54,843 bases of DNA, taken from contig CAMWUI010000017.1 of NCBI GenBank assembly GCA_947177395.1, positions 1-54,843 on the forward strand, written 5' to 3'. Shown here one piece after another: positions 16,675 through 24,384 of this stretch (positions are counted from its first letter, which is position 1; every line of letters starts with the position of its first letter). Below the pieces are notes generated by a model. That model was given only the letters and a program-made list of their open reading frames with translations. It was not told the origin of the DNA and did not search any database. The stretch is from an uncultured Paraprevotella sp. (GTDB lineage: Bacteria; Bacteroidota; Bacteroidia; Bacteroidales; Bacteroidaceae). The position numbers and the translations under genes were made by a program.

Positions 16675-17950
16675 AAGGGAAAGTATCATCCGCCTGATAA
16701 AACATCAGGTAGTTCCGGCTATAGGATGCACGGAACCTGTATGTGTGGCTCTCTGTGCCTCGAAAGCCACGGAGGCACTTGGGAGCGAACCGGTCGCATT
16801 GAAAGTATGGCTGAGTGCGAATATCCTGAAAAACGCCATGGGAGTGGGAATCCCCGGTACAGGAATGGTGGGCCTGCCCATCGCCGTGGCTTTGGGAGCT
16901 TTGGTCGGTAAGTCTGAATATCAGTTGGAAGTGTTGAAAGACTGCACACCGGCGGATGTGGAACGTGGACGGGCGTTTATAGACGAGCGTCGTATCCGAA
17001 TTGCTTTGAAAGAAGGAATTGAAGAGAAACTTTATGTTGAGGTGTGCGCAGAGTCAGCTTCGGGTGACGAGGCTGTGGCGGTGATAGCCGGTGAACATAC
17101 CCGTTTTGTCCGTGTTATCCGAAACGGAGAGGTTGTATGGCAAGACGAACATACTCGGAAAGAGGACAGCGAATGTCCGGATTGCAGTCTGACCTTGCGT
17201 AAGGTCTATGAGTTTGCCATGGAATCCCCGTTGGAAGAAATCTCTTTTATATTAGAAGCAAGAGATTTGAATAAAGCGGCGGCTCAAAAAGCATTGGAAG
17301 GCAGTTACGGACATGAATTGGGAAAGACGTTGAGTCGTCCGCTTGGACGGGGCATTCTGGGGCATACCATCTTTTCCCATATTCTTTCCAGCACCTCCTG
17401 TGCCTGTGACGCCCGTATGGCAGGAGCTATGATTCCGGTCATGAGTAATTCCGGAAGCGGCAACCAAGGCATTTGTGCGACCCTGCCGGTAGTGGTGTTT
17501 GCTGAGGAGAATCATAATACGGAAGAGGAACTGGTGCGGGGATTGATATTAAGTCATCTGACGGCTATTTATATTAAGCAGAGTCTGGGTGTGCTTTCAG
17601 CCTTGTGCGGTTGTGTTGTGGCGTCCACAGGTTCCAGTTGCGGTATTACGTATCTGATGGGAGGCGGTTATGAGCAGATTTCCTATGCGGTCAAAAATAT
17701 GATAGCCAATCTGACCGGCATGATCTGTGACGGTGCAAAGCCCAGTTGCGCATTGAAATTGACAAGCGGAGTATCTACGGCTGTCTTGTCGGCTATGCTG
17801 GCGATGCAGCAGAAGTGCGTTACCAGTGTGGAGGGCATTATTGACGATGACGTAGACCGCAGTATCCGTAATCTGACAAGTATCGGTGCGGAGGCGATGA
17901 ATGAAACAGACAAGAAAGTTTTGGAGATAATGACCCATAAGAGTTGTTAA
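16655..17950 (+). CDS. cyuA: L-cysteine desulfidase / serine dehydratase alpha-like protein (CyuA, UPF0597)
   Basis: Member of the CyuA/YhaM family, in which characterised enzymes use a 4Fe-4S cluster to convert L-cysteine to pyruvate, ammonia and sulphide. It has 431 residues. Conserved cysteines sit in GCTEPVCVALCAS near the N-terminus, SSTSCACDARMAG, and GNQGICATLPV; SGSGNQG is the family's glycine-rich motif. It is cytoplasmic. The start codon lies inside the symporter gene (20-bp overlap). The family is clear, but some members may act on serine or other amino acids, so cysteine as substrate is likely rather than shown. Confidence 0.87.
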   Translation: MSLSKIERESIIRLIKHQVVPAIGCTEPVCVALCASKATEALGSEPVALKVWLSANILKNAMGVGIPGTGMVGLPIAVALGALVGKSEYQLEVLKDCTPADVERGRAFIDERRIRIALKEGIEEKLYVEVCAESASGDEAVAVIAGEHTRFVRVIRNGEVVWQDEHTRKEDSECPDCSLTLRKVYEFAMESPLEEISFILEARDLNKAAAQKALEGSYGHELGKTLSRPLGRGILGHTIFSHILSSTSCACDARMAGAMIPVMSNSGSGNQGICATLPVVVFAEENHNTEEELVRGLILSHLTAIYIKQSLGVLSALCGCVVASTGSSCGITYLMGGGYEQISYAVKNMIANLTGMICDGAKPSCALKLTSGVSTAVLSAMLAMQQKCVTSVEGIIDDDVDRSIRNLTSIGAEAMNETDKKVLEIMTHKSC

Positions 17951-17984
17951 AGCTGTTGCCTGATCGTATTTTTTTCTTCTACAC

Positions 17985-18017
17985 TTGGGGGATAGATGGC
18001 TTTTTGTCGTAACTTTG
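17985..18017 (+). promoter_or_regulatory. Promoter of map
   Basis: TAACTTTG (18010-18017) matches the -7 consensus, with a TTG at 17985-17987 some 22 bp upstream, slightly longer than usual. The ATG of map is at 18041. Confidence 0.55.
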
Positions 18018-18040
18018 TTGTGGATTAACGATAGATAAAG

Positions 18041-18898
18041 ATGGTTAGGAAGATAAAACCCAACTGGATTGTTCCTGCAGGAGCGGAGTTTACGGAGATG
18101 GATAAGAAGATTCTTTATTATCAGAATAAAGGATGTCTGGTGCCTTCCCGTAAACTGATAAAGACACCGGAACAGATAGAAGGAATTCGCCGTAGCGGGG
18201 TTATTAATACCGGAGTGCTTGACCTGGTTGCCAGCGAGATAAAGGCGGGTATGAGTACATTGGATATAGACCGACTGGTGTATGATTACACCGTGGGGCA
18301 TGGAGCCATTCCAGCTCCGTTGAACTATGAAGGTTTTCCCAAAAGCTGTTGTACATCGGTCAATGAAGTGGTTTGCCACGGTATTCCTAATGAGTTTGAA
18401 ATACTGGAAGAAGGGGATATTGTTAATGTTGATGTCTCCACAATCCTGGATGGGTATTACAGCGATGCGTCCCGCATGTTCGTAATTGGTCGGACGACAC
18501 CAGAGAAACAGAAACTTGTCGATGTGGCCCGTGAATGTTTGGAGGTCGGCATGAATGCGGCTCGTCCGTATTGTTTTGTCGGCGACATAGGGAATGCTAT
18601 AGCCAACCATGCTCATAAAAACGGTTTCACGGTCGTGCGTGATTTGTGCGGTCATGGTGTCGGACTGGAATTTCATGAAGAACCGGACGTGGAGCATTAC
18701 GGGCGCAAGGGGACCGGTATGCTGCTTGTTCCGGGGATGGTATTCACCATCGAACCCATGATAAACATGGGGGACTGGAGGGTGTTCGTGGATGAAGATG
18801 ACGATTGGACGGTCGTGACGGAAGACGAGTTGCCCAGCGCCCAATGGGAACATACTTTCCTGATGACAGATGCCGGGTTGGAAATATTGACTTATTAG
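18041..18898 (+). CDS. map: Methionine aminopeptidase type I
   Basis: Removes the initiator methionine from new proteins. It has 285 residues, slightly long because of about 45 extra residues before the catalytic domain. The five metal ligands are visible in NVDVSTILDGYYSDASRMF (two aspartates), GHGVGLEFHEEP (histidine), FTIEPMI (glutamate) and AQWEHTFLM (glutamate). The N-terminal extension contains MDKKILYYQNKGCLVPSR and no zinc-finger cysteines. It lies 39 bp upstream of tsaD; both are core genes and may be partly co-transcribed. Confidence 0.95.
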   Translation: MVRKIKPNWIVPAGAEFTEMDKKILYYQNKGCLVPSRKLIKTPEQIEGIRRSGVINTGVLDLVASEIKAGMSTLDIDRLVYDYTVGHGAIPAPLNYEGFPKSCCTSVNEVVCHGIPNEFEILEEGDIVNVDVSTILDGYYSDASRMFVIGRTTPEKQKLVDVARECLEVGMNAARPYCFVGDIGNAIANHAHKNGFTVVRDLCGHGVGLEFHEEPDVEHYGRKGTGMLLVPGMVFTIEPMINMGDWRVFVDEDDDWTVVTEDELPSAQWEHTFLMTDAGLEILTY

Positions 18899-18920
18899 CG
18901 GTAATTACGATTTAATCCGT

Positions 18921-18928
18921 TATCTTTG
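18921..18928 (+). promoter_or_regulatory. Candidate -7 box of tsaD
   Basis: TATCTTTG is a full -7 match and ends 9 bp before the tsaD ATG, giving a leader of only a few bases. The -33 region is weak, so the site could be fortuitous. It lies inside the upstream in-frame TTG extension starting at 18926. Confidence 0.4.
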
Positions 18929-18937
18929 CGGAGGAAT

Positions 18938-19963
18938 ATGGAAAAAGATGTTATTATATTAGGTATAGAATCCAGTTGTGACGATACTTCGGCCGCTGTT
19001 TTGAAAAACGGCGTGTTGCTTAGTAACGTGACGGCGAGCCAGGCCGTCCATGAAGCATATGGAGGGGTCGTACCGGAATTAGCGTCTCGTGCCCATCAGC
19101 AGAATGTAGTGCCGGTCGTGGACCAGGCACTGAAAAAGGCAGGGATAACAAAGGAAGAACTCTCGGCCGTGGCCTTTACGCGTGGTCCCGGATTGATGGG
19201 CTCGTTGTTGGTCGGCGTATCTTTTGCCAAGGGATTGGCACGTTCTTTGGGAATTCCCTTGATTGATGTCAATCATCTGCAAGGGCATGTGCTGGCTCAT
19301 TTCATCAGGGAAAAAGACGGGGAGAATCATATTCCGGATTTCCCATTCCTCTGTCTGTTAGTGAGCGGCGGCAATTCCCAGATAATAAAAGTAAAAGCAT
19401 ATAACGAGATGGAAGTGCTCGGGCAGACGATAGACGATGCTGCAGGCGAGGCTATTGACAAATGTTCCAAGGTAATGGGGCTGGGATATCCCGGTGGTCC
19501 AGTTATCGACCGGCTGGCGCGTGCCGGTAATCCGCAGGCATTTTCCTTTGCCCGTCCTCAGATAGCCGGATACGATTACAGTTTCAGCGGCCTGAAGACT
19601 TCTTTCCTTTATTTCCTGCGCGACCGTTTGCAGGAAAATCCGGATTTCATCGAACAGAATAAAGAAGATCTGGCCGCATCGCTGGAGCATACGATTGTAG
19701 ATATTCTAATGAAGAAACTACGGCTGGCCGCTAAGGACACACATATCCGGCAAGTTGCTGTTGCCGGTGGAGTCTCTGCCAACAACGGGTTGCGGAATGC
19801 CTTTGCGGAGCATGCCCGTAAATATAAATGGGACATATTTATTCCCAAATTCAGTTACACGACAGATAATGCCGCGATGATAGCCATCACCGGTTATTTT
19901 AAATATCTGGACAAGGATTTCTGTCCGATAGATTTGCCGGCTTATTCACGGGTTACAGTATAA
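18938..19963 (+). CDS. tsaD: tRNA N6-threonylcarbamoyladenosine synthase subunit TsaD
   Basis: Transfers the threonylcarbamoyl group to A37 of tRNAs reading ANN codons, with TsaB and TsaE. The 341-residue protein begins ILGIESSCDDTSAAV, the family hallmark. The metal-binding histidines are H113 and H117 (NHLQGH). Further signatures are LVSGGNSQI, GQTIDDAAGEAIDKCSKVMG, FSGLKTSF, AGGVSANNGLR and FSYTTDNAAMIA. ATG 18938 is preferred over the in-frame TTG at 18926, because the family starts just before IILGIE. pncC follows after 18 bp. Confidence 0.96.
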   Translation: MEKDVIILGIESSCDDTSAAVLKNGVLLSNVTASQAVHEAYGGVVPELASRAHQQNVVPVVDQALKKAGITKEELSAVAFTRGPGLMGSLLVGVSFAKGLARSLGIPLIDVNHLQGHVLAHFIREKDGENHIPDFPFLCLLVSGGNSQIIKVKAYNEMEVLGQTIDDAAGEAIDKCSKVMGLGYPGGPVIDRLARAGNPQAFSFARPQIAGYDYSFSGLKTSFLYFLRDRLQENPDFIEQNKEDLAASLEHTIVDILMKKLRLAAKDTHIRQVAVAGGVSANNGLRNAFAEHARKYKWDIFIPKFSYTTDNAAMIAITGYFKYLDKDFCPIDLPAYSRVTV

Positions 19964-19981
19964 TAAAAACGTCATAATGAT

Positions 19982-20485
19982 ATGAGTGTAGAAACTAGAA
20001 TTATAAGCAGAGAGATCTGTGTGAAATTGTGGAAAGCGGGAGAGACTCTTTCTACGGCTGAAAGTTGCACGTCAGGCCAGATTTCATCGGCCATTACTTC
20101 TGTTCCGGGGAGTTCGACTTATTTTAAAGGCGGCGTGGTGTGCTATACGAATGAAGTGAAGAGTAAGCTGCTGGGCGTAGATGCCGAACTGATAGAAGAA
20201 AAAGGGGCAGTGAGCGAGGAAGTCGTTCGCGCAATGGTTAATGGAGCGAGAAAAGTTCTTGATACGACGTATGCCATTGCAGTGACGGGATATGCCGGTC
20301 CGGGGGGAGGAGATGAAGCATCCGTTGGCACCATCTGGGTTGCAGTCGGGGATGCGGAAGAAATCATAACCCGTAAGTTAGAGGGAGATGAAGGCCGTGA
20401 TGTCAATCTCTCCCGGGCTACATTTGTGGCTTTGCAGATGATGCTTGACCTGCTTAAAAAACGTTATCCGGCCGAAGAAGAGTGA
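19982..20485 (+). CDS. pncC: Nicotinamide-nucleotide amidohydrolase (CinA C-terminal domain, PncC)
   Basis: Deamidates NMN to nicotinate mononucleotide, recycling the by-product of DNA ligase and other NAD-consuming reactions. At 167 residues it is the stand-alone CinA C-terminal domain, without the N-terminal MoaB-like part found in full CinA. Motifs: TAESCTSGQISSAITSVPGSS, with the catalytic serine and lysine region, YFKGGVVCYTNEVKS, GAVSEEVV, AVTGYAGPGGGDEASVGTIW. It follows tsaD closely and is probably co-transcribed. Confidence 0.93.
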   Translation: MSVETRIISREICVKLWKAGETLSTAESCTSGQISSAITSVPGSSTYFKGGVVCYTNEVKSKLLGVDAELIEEKGAVSEEVVRAMVNGARKVLDTTYAIAVTGYAGPGGGDEASVGTIWVAVGDAEEIITRKLEGDEGRDVNLSRATFVALQMMLDLLKKRYPAEEE

Positions 20486-20502
20486 TTTTTTTTGCGAAAG
20501 GC

Positions 20503-20533
20503 TTGTTTATATGCTTTTTAAGTATTAATTTTG
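20503..20533 (+). promoter_or_regulatory. Promoter of the rpmB-rpmG-DUF4295 operon
   Basis: TTG (20503-20505), 20-bp spacer, TAATTTTG (20526-20533). Transcription would start near 20538, leaving a 45-nt leader to rpmB. Confidence 0.75.
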
Positions 20534-20582
20534 CACCCTGTTTGAAAGAAGCTAATAGGAATAACAAAAAAGGAAGATAGAA

Positions 20583-20843
20583 ATGTCGAAAATTTGTCAG
20601 ATTACCGGAAAAAAAGCCATGAATGGCAACAACGTATCCCATTCAAAGCGTCGTACGAAAAGAACCTTTGATGTGAACTTGTTTACTAAGAAGTTCTACT
20701 ATGTAGAGCAGGATTGCTGGATTAGCCTGAATATTAGCGCTGCCGGTTTGCGTTATATTAACAAGGTAGGTCTTGACGCAGCATTGACCAGTGCTGTCGC
20801 TAAAGGTTATTGTGATTGGAAAAGCATTAAAGTAATTGCTTAA
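20583..20843 (+). CDS. rpmB: 50S ribosomal protein L28
   Basis: Ribosomal protein bL28, 86 residues. The start [22 protein letters not shown] is the family signature, followed by [19 protein letters not shown]. It is strongly basic. First gene of a three-gene operon with rpmG and the DUF4295 gene, 20 bp upstream of rpmG. Confidence 0.97.
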   Translation: MSKICQITGKKAMNGNNVSHSKRRTKRTFDVNLFTKKFYYVEQDCWISLNISAAGLRYINKVGLDAALTSAVAKGYCDWKSIKVIA

Positions 20844-20863
20844 ACTAAGGAGATTATAGGATT

Positions 20864-21052
20864 ATGGCAAAAAAGGCTAAAGGCAACCGTGTGCAGGTGA
20901 TTTTGGAATGCACGGAAATGAAAGAGAGCGGTCTTCCCGGAACATCTCGCTATGTTACCACGAAGAACAGAAAAAACACTCCTGAGAGATTGGAAATCAA
21001 GAAGTACAATCCGATTTTGAAAAGAATGACTGTACATAAGGAAATTAAATAA
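20864..21052 (+). CDS. rpmG: 50S ribosomal protein L33
   Basis: Ribosomal protein bL33, 62 residues. It contains [38 protein letters not shown] and [14 protein letters not shown]. The zinc-binding second pair of cysteines found in some L33 forms is missing, so this is the zinc-independent form. It is basic and lies between rpmB and the DUF4295 gene. Confidence 0.97.
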   Translation: MAKKAKGNRVQVILECTEMKESGLPGTSRYVTTKNRKNTPERLEIKKYNPILKRMTVHKEIK

Positions 21053-21061
21053 AGTAGAACT

Positions 21062-21220
21062 ATGGCAAAAAAAACCGTGGCAACCCTCCAGACTGGTAAA
21101 ACAGATGGACGTTCCTATACAAAAGTTATTAAGATGGTAAAGAGCCCGAAGACCGGTGCTTATGTTTTTGACGAGCAGATGGTACCGAACGAGGCTGTGA
21201 AGGACTTCTTCAAGAACTAA
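21062..21220 (+). CDS. DUF4295 family protein (Bacteroidota ribosome-associated small protein)
   Basis: A 52-residue basic protein, MAKKTVATLQTGKTDGRSYT onward, ending KDFFKN, recognised as DUF4295. It lies 9 bp after rpmG and before the operon terminator, the usual place in Bacteroidota. My recollection is that a protein of this kind was seen in a Bacteroidota ribosome structure and named bL38; I state this with reserve. The position beside two ribosomal protein genes supports a ribosomal role. Confidence 0.88.
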   Translation: MAKKTVATLQTGKTDGRSYTKVIKMVKSPKTGAYVFDEQMVPNEAVKDFFKN

Positions 21221-21244
21221 TTATTAATTCTTATATAGTGGTTG

Positions 21245-21279
21245 GTCCCTTTTCTCAGATACGAGAAAAGGGACTTTTT
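21245..21279 (+). terminator. Terminator of the rpmB-rpmG operon
   Basis: Perfect 12-bp stem GTCCCTTTTCTC (21245-21256) with GAGAAAAGGGAC (21263-21274), then TTTTT. Confidence 0.92.
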
Positions 21280-21395
21280 GCGTTGTTGCGGGCGTGTTCC
21301 ATTGTGCCGGGCGGTGCCGGTGTCCGGGGTGTTATCCAAAGCAATCGTGTTTGCACAGCGGAAGCTTTACCGATAGTTATGATAAGACTGTGTCA

Positions 21396-21579
21396 ACAGT
21401 CATCATACGACCGTCGCAACAGTCATCATACGACCGTCGCAACAGTCATCATACGACCGTCGCAACAGTCATCATACGATCGTCGCAACAGTCATCATAC
21501 GACCGTCGCAATAGCCATCATACGACTGTCGCATCAGTTGTCATACGGTTGCCGCATCAGTTATTCACATGCTGCGGCA
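21396..21579 (+). repeat. 23-bp tandem repeat array, copy B
   Basis: Seven full 23-bp units (starts 21396, 21419, 21442, 21465, 21488, 21511, 21534) and one degenerate end unit (21557-21579). The core is catcatacgaccgtcgc, with drift to cgactgtcg and cggttgccg in the last units. It matches array 237-351 in inverted orientation. The left junction (about 21377-21418) is almost identical over some 40 bp to copy A, and the right junction (catcagttattcacatgctg) is clearly related, so the two are copies of one element that differ in unit number. Confidence 0.92.
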
Positions 21580-21736
21580 ATAACAGTCCGGGATTCCTTA
21601 TGTACGCAGATGTATGATTGTCCCGACTGTTTTCATAGTTACATGTCTTTTACATGAGTTCACTTCCGATAATTCTCTCTGTTGTTTTCCTATAGACCCG
21701 ATATTCACTCATCCAAAACGGCTGTTATATCAACTT

Positions 21737-21759
21737 TTTCTCCGTTTTCAACGGAGAAA
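21737..21759. promoter_or_regulatory. Perfect dyad at the ftsY promoter
   Basis: TTTCTCCGTT (21737-21746), loop TTC, AACGGAGAAA (21750-21759). No T-tract follows on either strand, so it is not a normal terminator. It overlaps the expected -33 position for the -7 box at 21774-21781, which suggests an operator. Confidence 0.5.
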
Positions 21760-21773
21760 TGAAAATCTTGTGC

Positions 21774-21781
21774 TATATTTG
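21774..21781 (+). promoter_or_regulatory. -7 box of ftsY
   Basis: TATATTTG matches the -7 consensus, 24 bp before the ftsY ATG at 21806. Confidence 0.6.
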
Positions 21782-21805
21782 TATGATTTATATATTATTG
21801 ATATT

Positions 21806-22768
21806 ATGGGTATATTCAGCTTTTTTTCAAAAGAGAAGAAGGAAGACCTGAATAAGGGCTTGGAGAAGACAAAGGAGAGTTTTTTCGGTAAACTGACACG
21901 GGCCGTAGCCGGCAAATCAAAGGTTGATGACGAGGTGCTGGATAACCTGGAGGAAGTGTTGGTTACGTCCGATGTGGGGGTGGATACGACATTGAAAATT
22001 ATAGAGCGTATAGAGAAACGTGTGGCACGCGACAAGTATGTGACAACTTCGGAACTGAACGGGTTGTTGCGCGACGAGATAGTATCTTTGCTTACGGAGA
22101 ATAATTCGGATGACACGGAAGGGTTTGTCCTTCCGGTGAATAAAAAGCCGTATGTGATTATGGTCGTGGGTGTTAATGGGGTTGGAAAGACTACGACCAT
22201 CGGGAAGCTGGCTTATCAGTTTAAAAAAGCCGGAAAGCGGGTTTACCTAGGCGCGGCGGATACATTCAGGGCGGCAGCCGTGGAACAGCTGGTGATCTGG
22301 AGTGAACGCATAGGGGTGCCTGTCGTGAAACAGCAGATGGGCAGCGATCCGGCTTCTGTTGCATTTGATACGCTTAGTTCGGCTGTGGCCAATGATGCAG
22401 ATGTTGTACTGATAGATACGGCAGGACGTTTGCACAACAAGAAAGGTCTCATGGACGAGTTGACCAAGATAAAGAGGGTGATGCAGAAAGTTGTGCCGGA
22501 TGCGCCTCATGATGTCATGCTGGTGTTGGACGGCAGTACGGGGCAGAATGCTTTTGAGCAAGCCAAACAATTTACGTTGGCTACGGAAGTCACCTCCATG
22601 TCCATAACTAAACTGGACGGAACGGCTAAAGGCGGAGTAGTCATCGGTATTTCAGATCAGTTTAAAATACCGGTTCGTTATATCGGGCTGGGGGAAGGCG
22701 CGGAAGATTTGCAGCCGTTCAACCGTAAGGAATTTGTGGATTCCCTGTTTGGAAACAGTATGAAGTAA
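21806..22768 (+). CDS. ftsY: Signal recognition particle receptor FtsY
   Basis: SRP GTPase that docks ribosome-SRP complexes at the inner membrane. It has 320 residues. The N domain starts MGIFSFFSKEKKEDLNKGLE, with a short basic-amphipathic N-terminus and no long acidic A domain. The G domain has GVNGVGKTTTIGKLA (about 121-135), DTFRAAAVEQL, DTAGRLHNKKGLMDEL, TKLDGTAKGG and GLGEGAEDLQPF. The frame is open back to 21614, but ATG 21806 gives the family N-terminus and lies after the -7 box. rimO follows after 8 bp. Confidence 0.96.
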   Translation: MGIFSFFSKEKKEDLNKGLEKTKESFFGKLTRAVAGKSKVDDEVLDNLEEVLVTSDVGVDTTLKIIERIEKRVARDKYVTTSELNGLLRDEIVSLLTENNSDDTEGFVLPVNKKPYVIMVVGVNGVGKTTTIGKLAYQFKKAGKRVYLGAADTFRAAAVEQLVIWSERIGVPVVKQQMGSDPASVAFDTLSSAVANDADVVLIDTAGRLHNKKGLMDELTKIKRVMQKVVPDAPHDVMLVLDGSTGQNAFEQAKQFTLATEVTSMSITKLDGTAKGGVVIGISDQFKIPVRYIGLGEGAEDLQPFNRKEFVDSLFGNSMK

Positions 22769-22776
22769 ATAGTGGT

Positions 22777-24084
22777 ATGGGATTGAAGAAAAAAAGGATA
22801 GATATCATCACATTGGGCTGTTCGAAGAATCTCTTTGATTCAGAGCGCCTGTTGTACCGCTTGGAAGCGGAGGGATATGAGGTTCGTCATGATCCGGAAA
22901 CAATAGGTGGAGAAATAGCGGTGGTTAATACCTGTGGATTCATCGGGGATGCCAAAGAGGAAAGTGTCAACATGATTCTGGAATTGTGTCAGGCGAAAGA
23001 GGAAGGGCGGATCAAACGTTTGTATGTGATGGGGTGTCTTTCGGAGCGTTATTTGAAGGAATTGCAGGAAGAAATCCCGCAGGTAGATAAGTTTTACGGG
23101 AAGTTCGACTGGATGAATCTGTTGGAAGAACTTGGGCATATTGGCCGCATGGAGAAACAGATAGAGCGTACGCTGACGACTCCTTCCCATTATGCGTACC
23201 TGAAAATATCGGAAGGATGCGACCGGAGTTGTTCTTATTGCGCCATACCTGTTATAACGGGCAGGCATGTGTCCCGGCCGATGGAGGAGATTGTCGAAGA
23301 AGTGAAGTTGCTGGTGGCGAAAGGAGTCCGTGAATTCCAGATTATAGCTCAGGAGTTGACCTATTATGGTATTGACTTGTATGGCAAACAATGCCTGCCG
23401 GATTTGATAGAACGTATTTCCGACGTGCCGGGGGTGGAATGGATTCGGTTGCATTATGCATATCCGGCTCATTTTCCGAATGAACTGTTGAGAGTAATGC
23501 GTGAACGCAAAAATGTCTGTAAGTATTTAGATATAGCTCTGCAGCATATAAGCGATTCCGTGTTAAGCCGGATGCGTCGCCATGTCACCAAACAGGAAAC
23601 TTATGCGCTGATCAGGCGCTTGCGGGATGAAGTGCCCGGTATTCATCTGCGTACGACCCTGATGGTCGGTTATCCGGGAGAAACGGAAGAGGATTTCAAA
23701 GAATTGCTCACTTTTATCAAAGAGGTGCGTTTCGAGCGGATGGGGGCTTTTGCTTATTCGGAAGAGGAAGGAACCCATTCGGCGGAGACTTATAAAGATG
23801 ATGTGCCTCAGGATGTGAAACAGGCGCGTCTGGATAAACTGATGGCTGTGCAGCAGCGTATTTCGGCTGAAATAACGGCAGAGAAGGTGGGAAAGGTCTT
23901 CAACGTGATTATTGACCGGGTGGAAGGCGATTATTATGTGGGAAGAACGGAATTTGATTCACCGGAAGTGGATCCGGAGGTCTTGATACCTGTGGCGGAC
24001 GCTGAGTTGACTCTCGGAGAATTCTATCCGGTTAAGATCGATGAAACCGATGATTTTGATTTATATGGACATATATGTAACTGA
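22777..24084 (+). CDS. rimO: Ribosomal protein S12 methylthiotransferase RimO
   Basis: Radical-SAM enzyme that methylthiolates an aspartate of ribosomal protein S12. It has 435 residues. The N-terminal UPF0004 domain carries the auxiliary cluster cysteines in LGCSKNLFDSE, NTCGFI and MGCLSER. The radical-SAM motif is C148, C152 and C155 (CDRSCSYC). A C-terminal TRAM domain covers about the last 65 residues (VEGDYYVGRTEFDSPEVDPE). IAQELTYYGIDLYG is RimO-like and separates it from MiaB. Probably co-transcribed with ftsY. Confidence 0.95.
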   Translation: MGLKKKRIDIITLGCSKNLFDSERLLYRLEAEGYEVRHDPETIGGEIAVVNTCGFIGDAKEESVNMILELCQAKEEGRIKRLYVMGCLSERYLKELQEEIPQVDKFYGKFDWMNLLEELGHIGRMEKQIERTLTTPSHYAYLKISEGCDRSCSYCAIPVITGRHVSRPMEEIVEEVKLLVAKGVREFQIIAQELTYYGIDLYGKQCLPDLIERISDVPGVEWIRLHYAYPAHFPNELLRVMRERKNVCKYLDIALQHISDSVLSRMRRHVTKQETYALIRRLRDEVPGIHLRTTLMVGYPGETEEDFKELLTFIKEVRFERMGAFAYSEEEGTHSAETYKDDVPQDVKQARLDKLMAVQQRISAEITAEKVGKVFNVIIDRVEGDYYVGRTEFDSPEVDPEVLIPVADAELTLGEFYPVKIDETDDFDLYGHICN

Positions 24085-24099
24085 TTTAATATTGGCGGT

Positions 24100-24372
24100 T
24101 TGAATAATAAGGATTTTATATTGGAATTGTCGCGGCGTCTTGGTTACACGGGAAAAGAGACCGCTTCTGTATTGTCTGCTTTGGTTGCGGAGATGACGGA
24201 GCAATTGGTGGATGAAAACGTGATATCCATTCAGGGGTTCGGCATGTTTGAAGTGAAGAAAAAGCTGGAACGTGTTGTTGTGAATCCTACTACACAGCAG
24301 CGTATGTTGGTGCCGCCTAAGTTGGTAGTCAATTTTCGGCCGAGTCCGTTGTTGAAAGAAAAAATGCAGTAA
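24100..24372 (+). CDS. HU-family DNA-binding protein (TTG start)
   Basis: Small HU/IHF-fold protein of 90 residues: NNKDFILELSRRLGYTGKET, VLSALVAEMTEQLVDENVIS, IQGFGMFEVKKKLERVVVNP. The beta-arm that intercalates into DNA is shorter and less basic than in standard HU. There is no ATG upstream in frame before a stop at 24082, so translation most likely begins with TTG at 24100. It lies 15 bp after rimO and 12 bp before a second HU-fold gene, so the ftsY-rimO-HU-HU set is probably one transcript. Confidence 0.88.
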   Translation: MNNKDFILELSRRLGYTGKETASVLSALVAEMTEQLVDENVISIQGFGMFEVKKKLERVVVNPTTQQRMLVPPKLVVNFRPSPLLKEKMQ

Positions 24373-24384
24373 CAAGGTATTCCG

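Larger units (their letters stand above)
21280..21805. other. Intergenic region with repeat array, dyad and ftsY promoter
   Basis: No gene is supported. It holds the second 23-bp array (21396-21579), a perfect 10-3-10 dyad at 21737-21759 and a -7 box at 21774-21781. The open frames across the array (for example 21238-21657) are repeat artefacts; those reaching into ftsY from 21614 are upstream extensions of the ftsY frame. Confidence 0.75.

Noticed and set aside
21396-21579. CRISPR array
   Set aside because: Units follow each other directly, with no unique spacers and no cas genes near.
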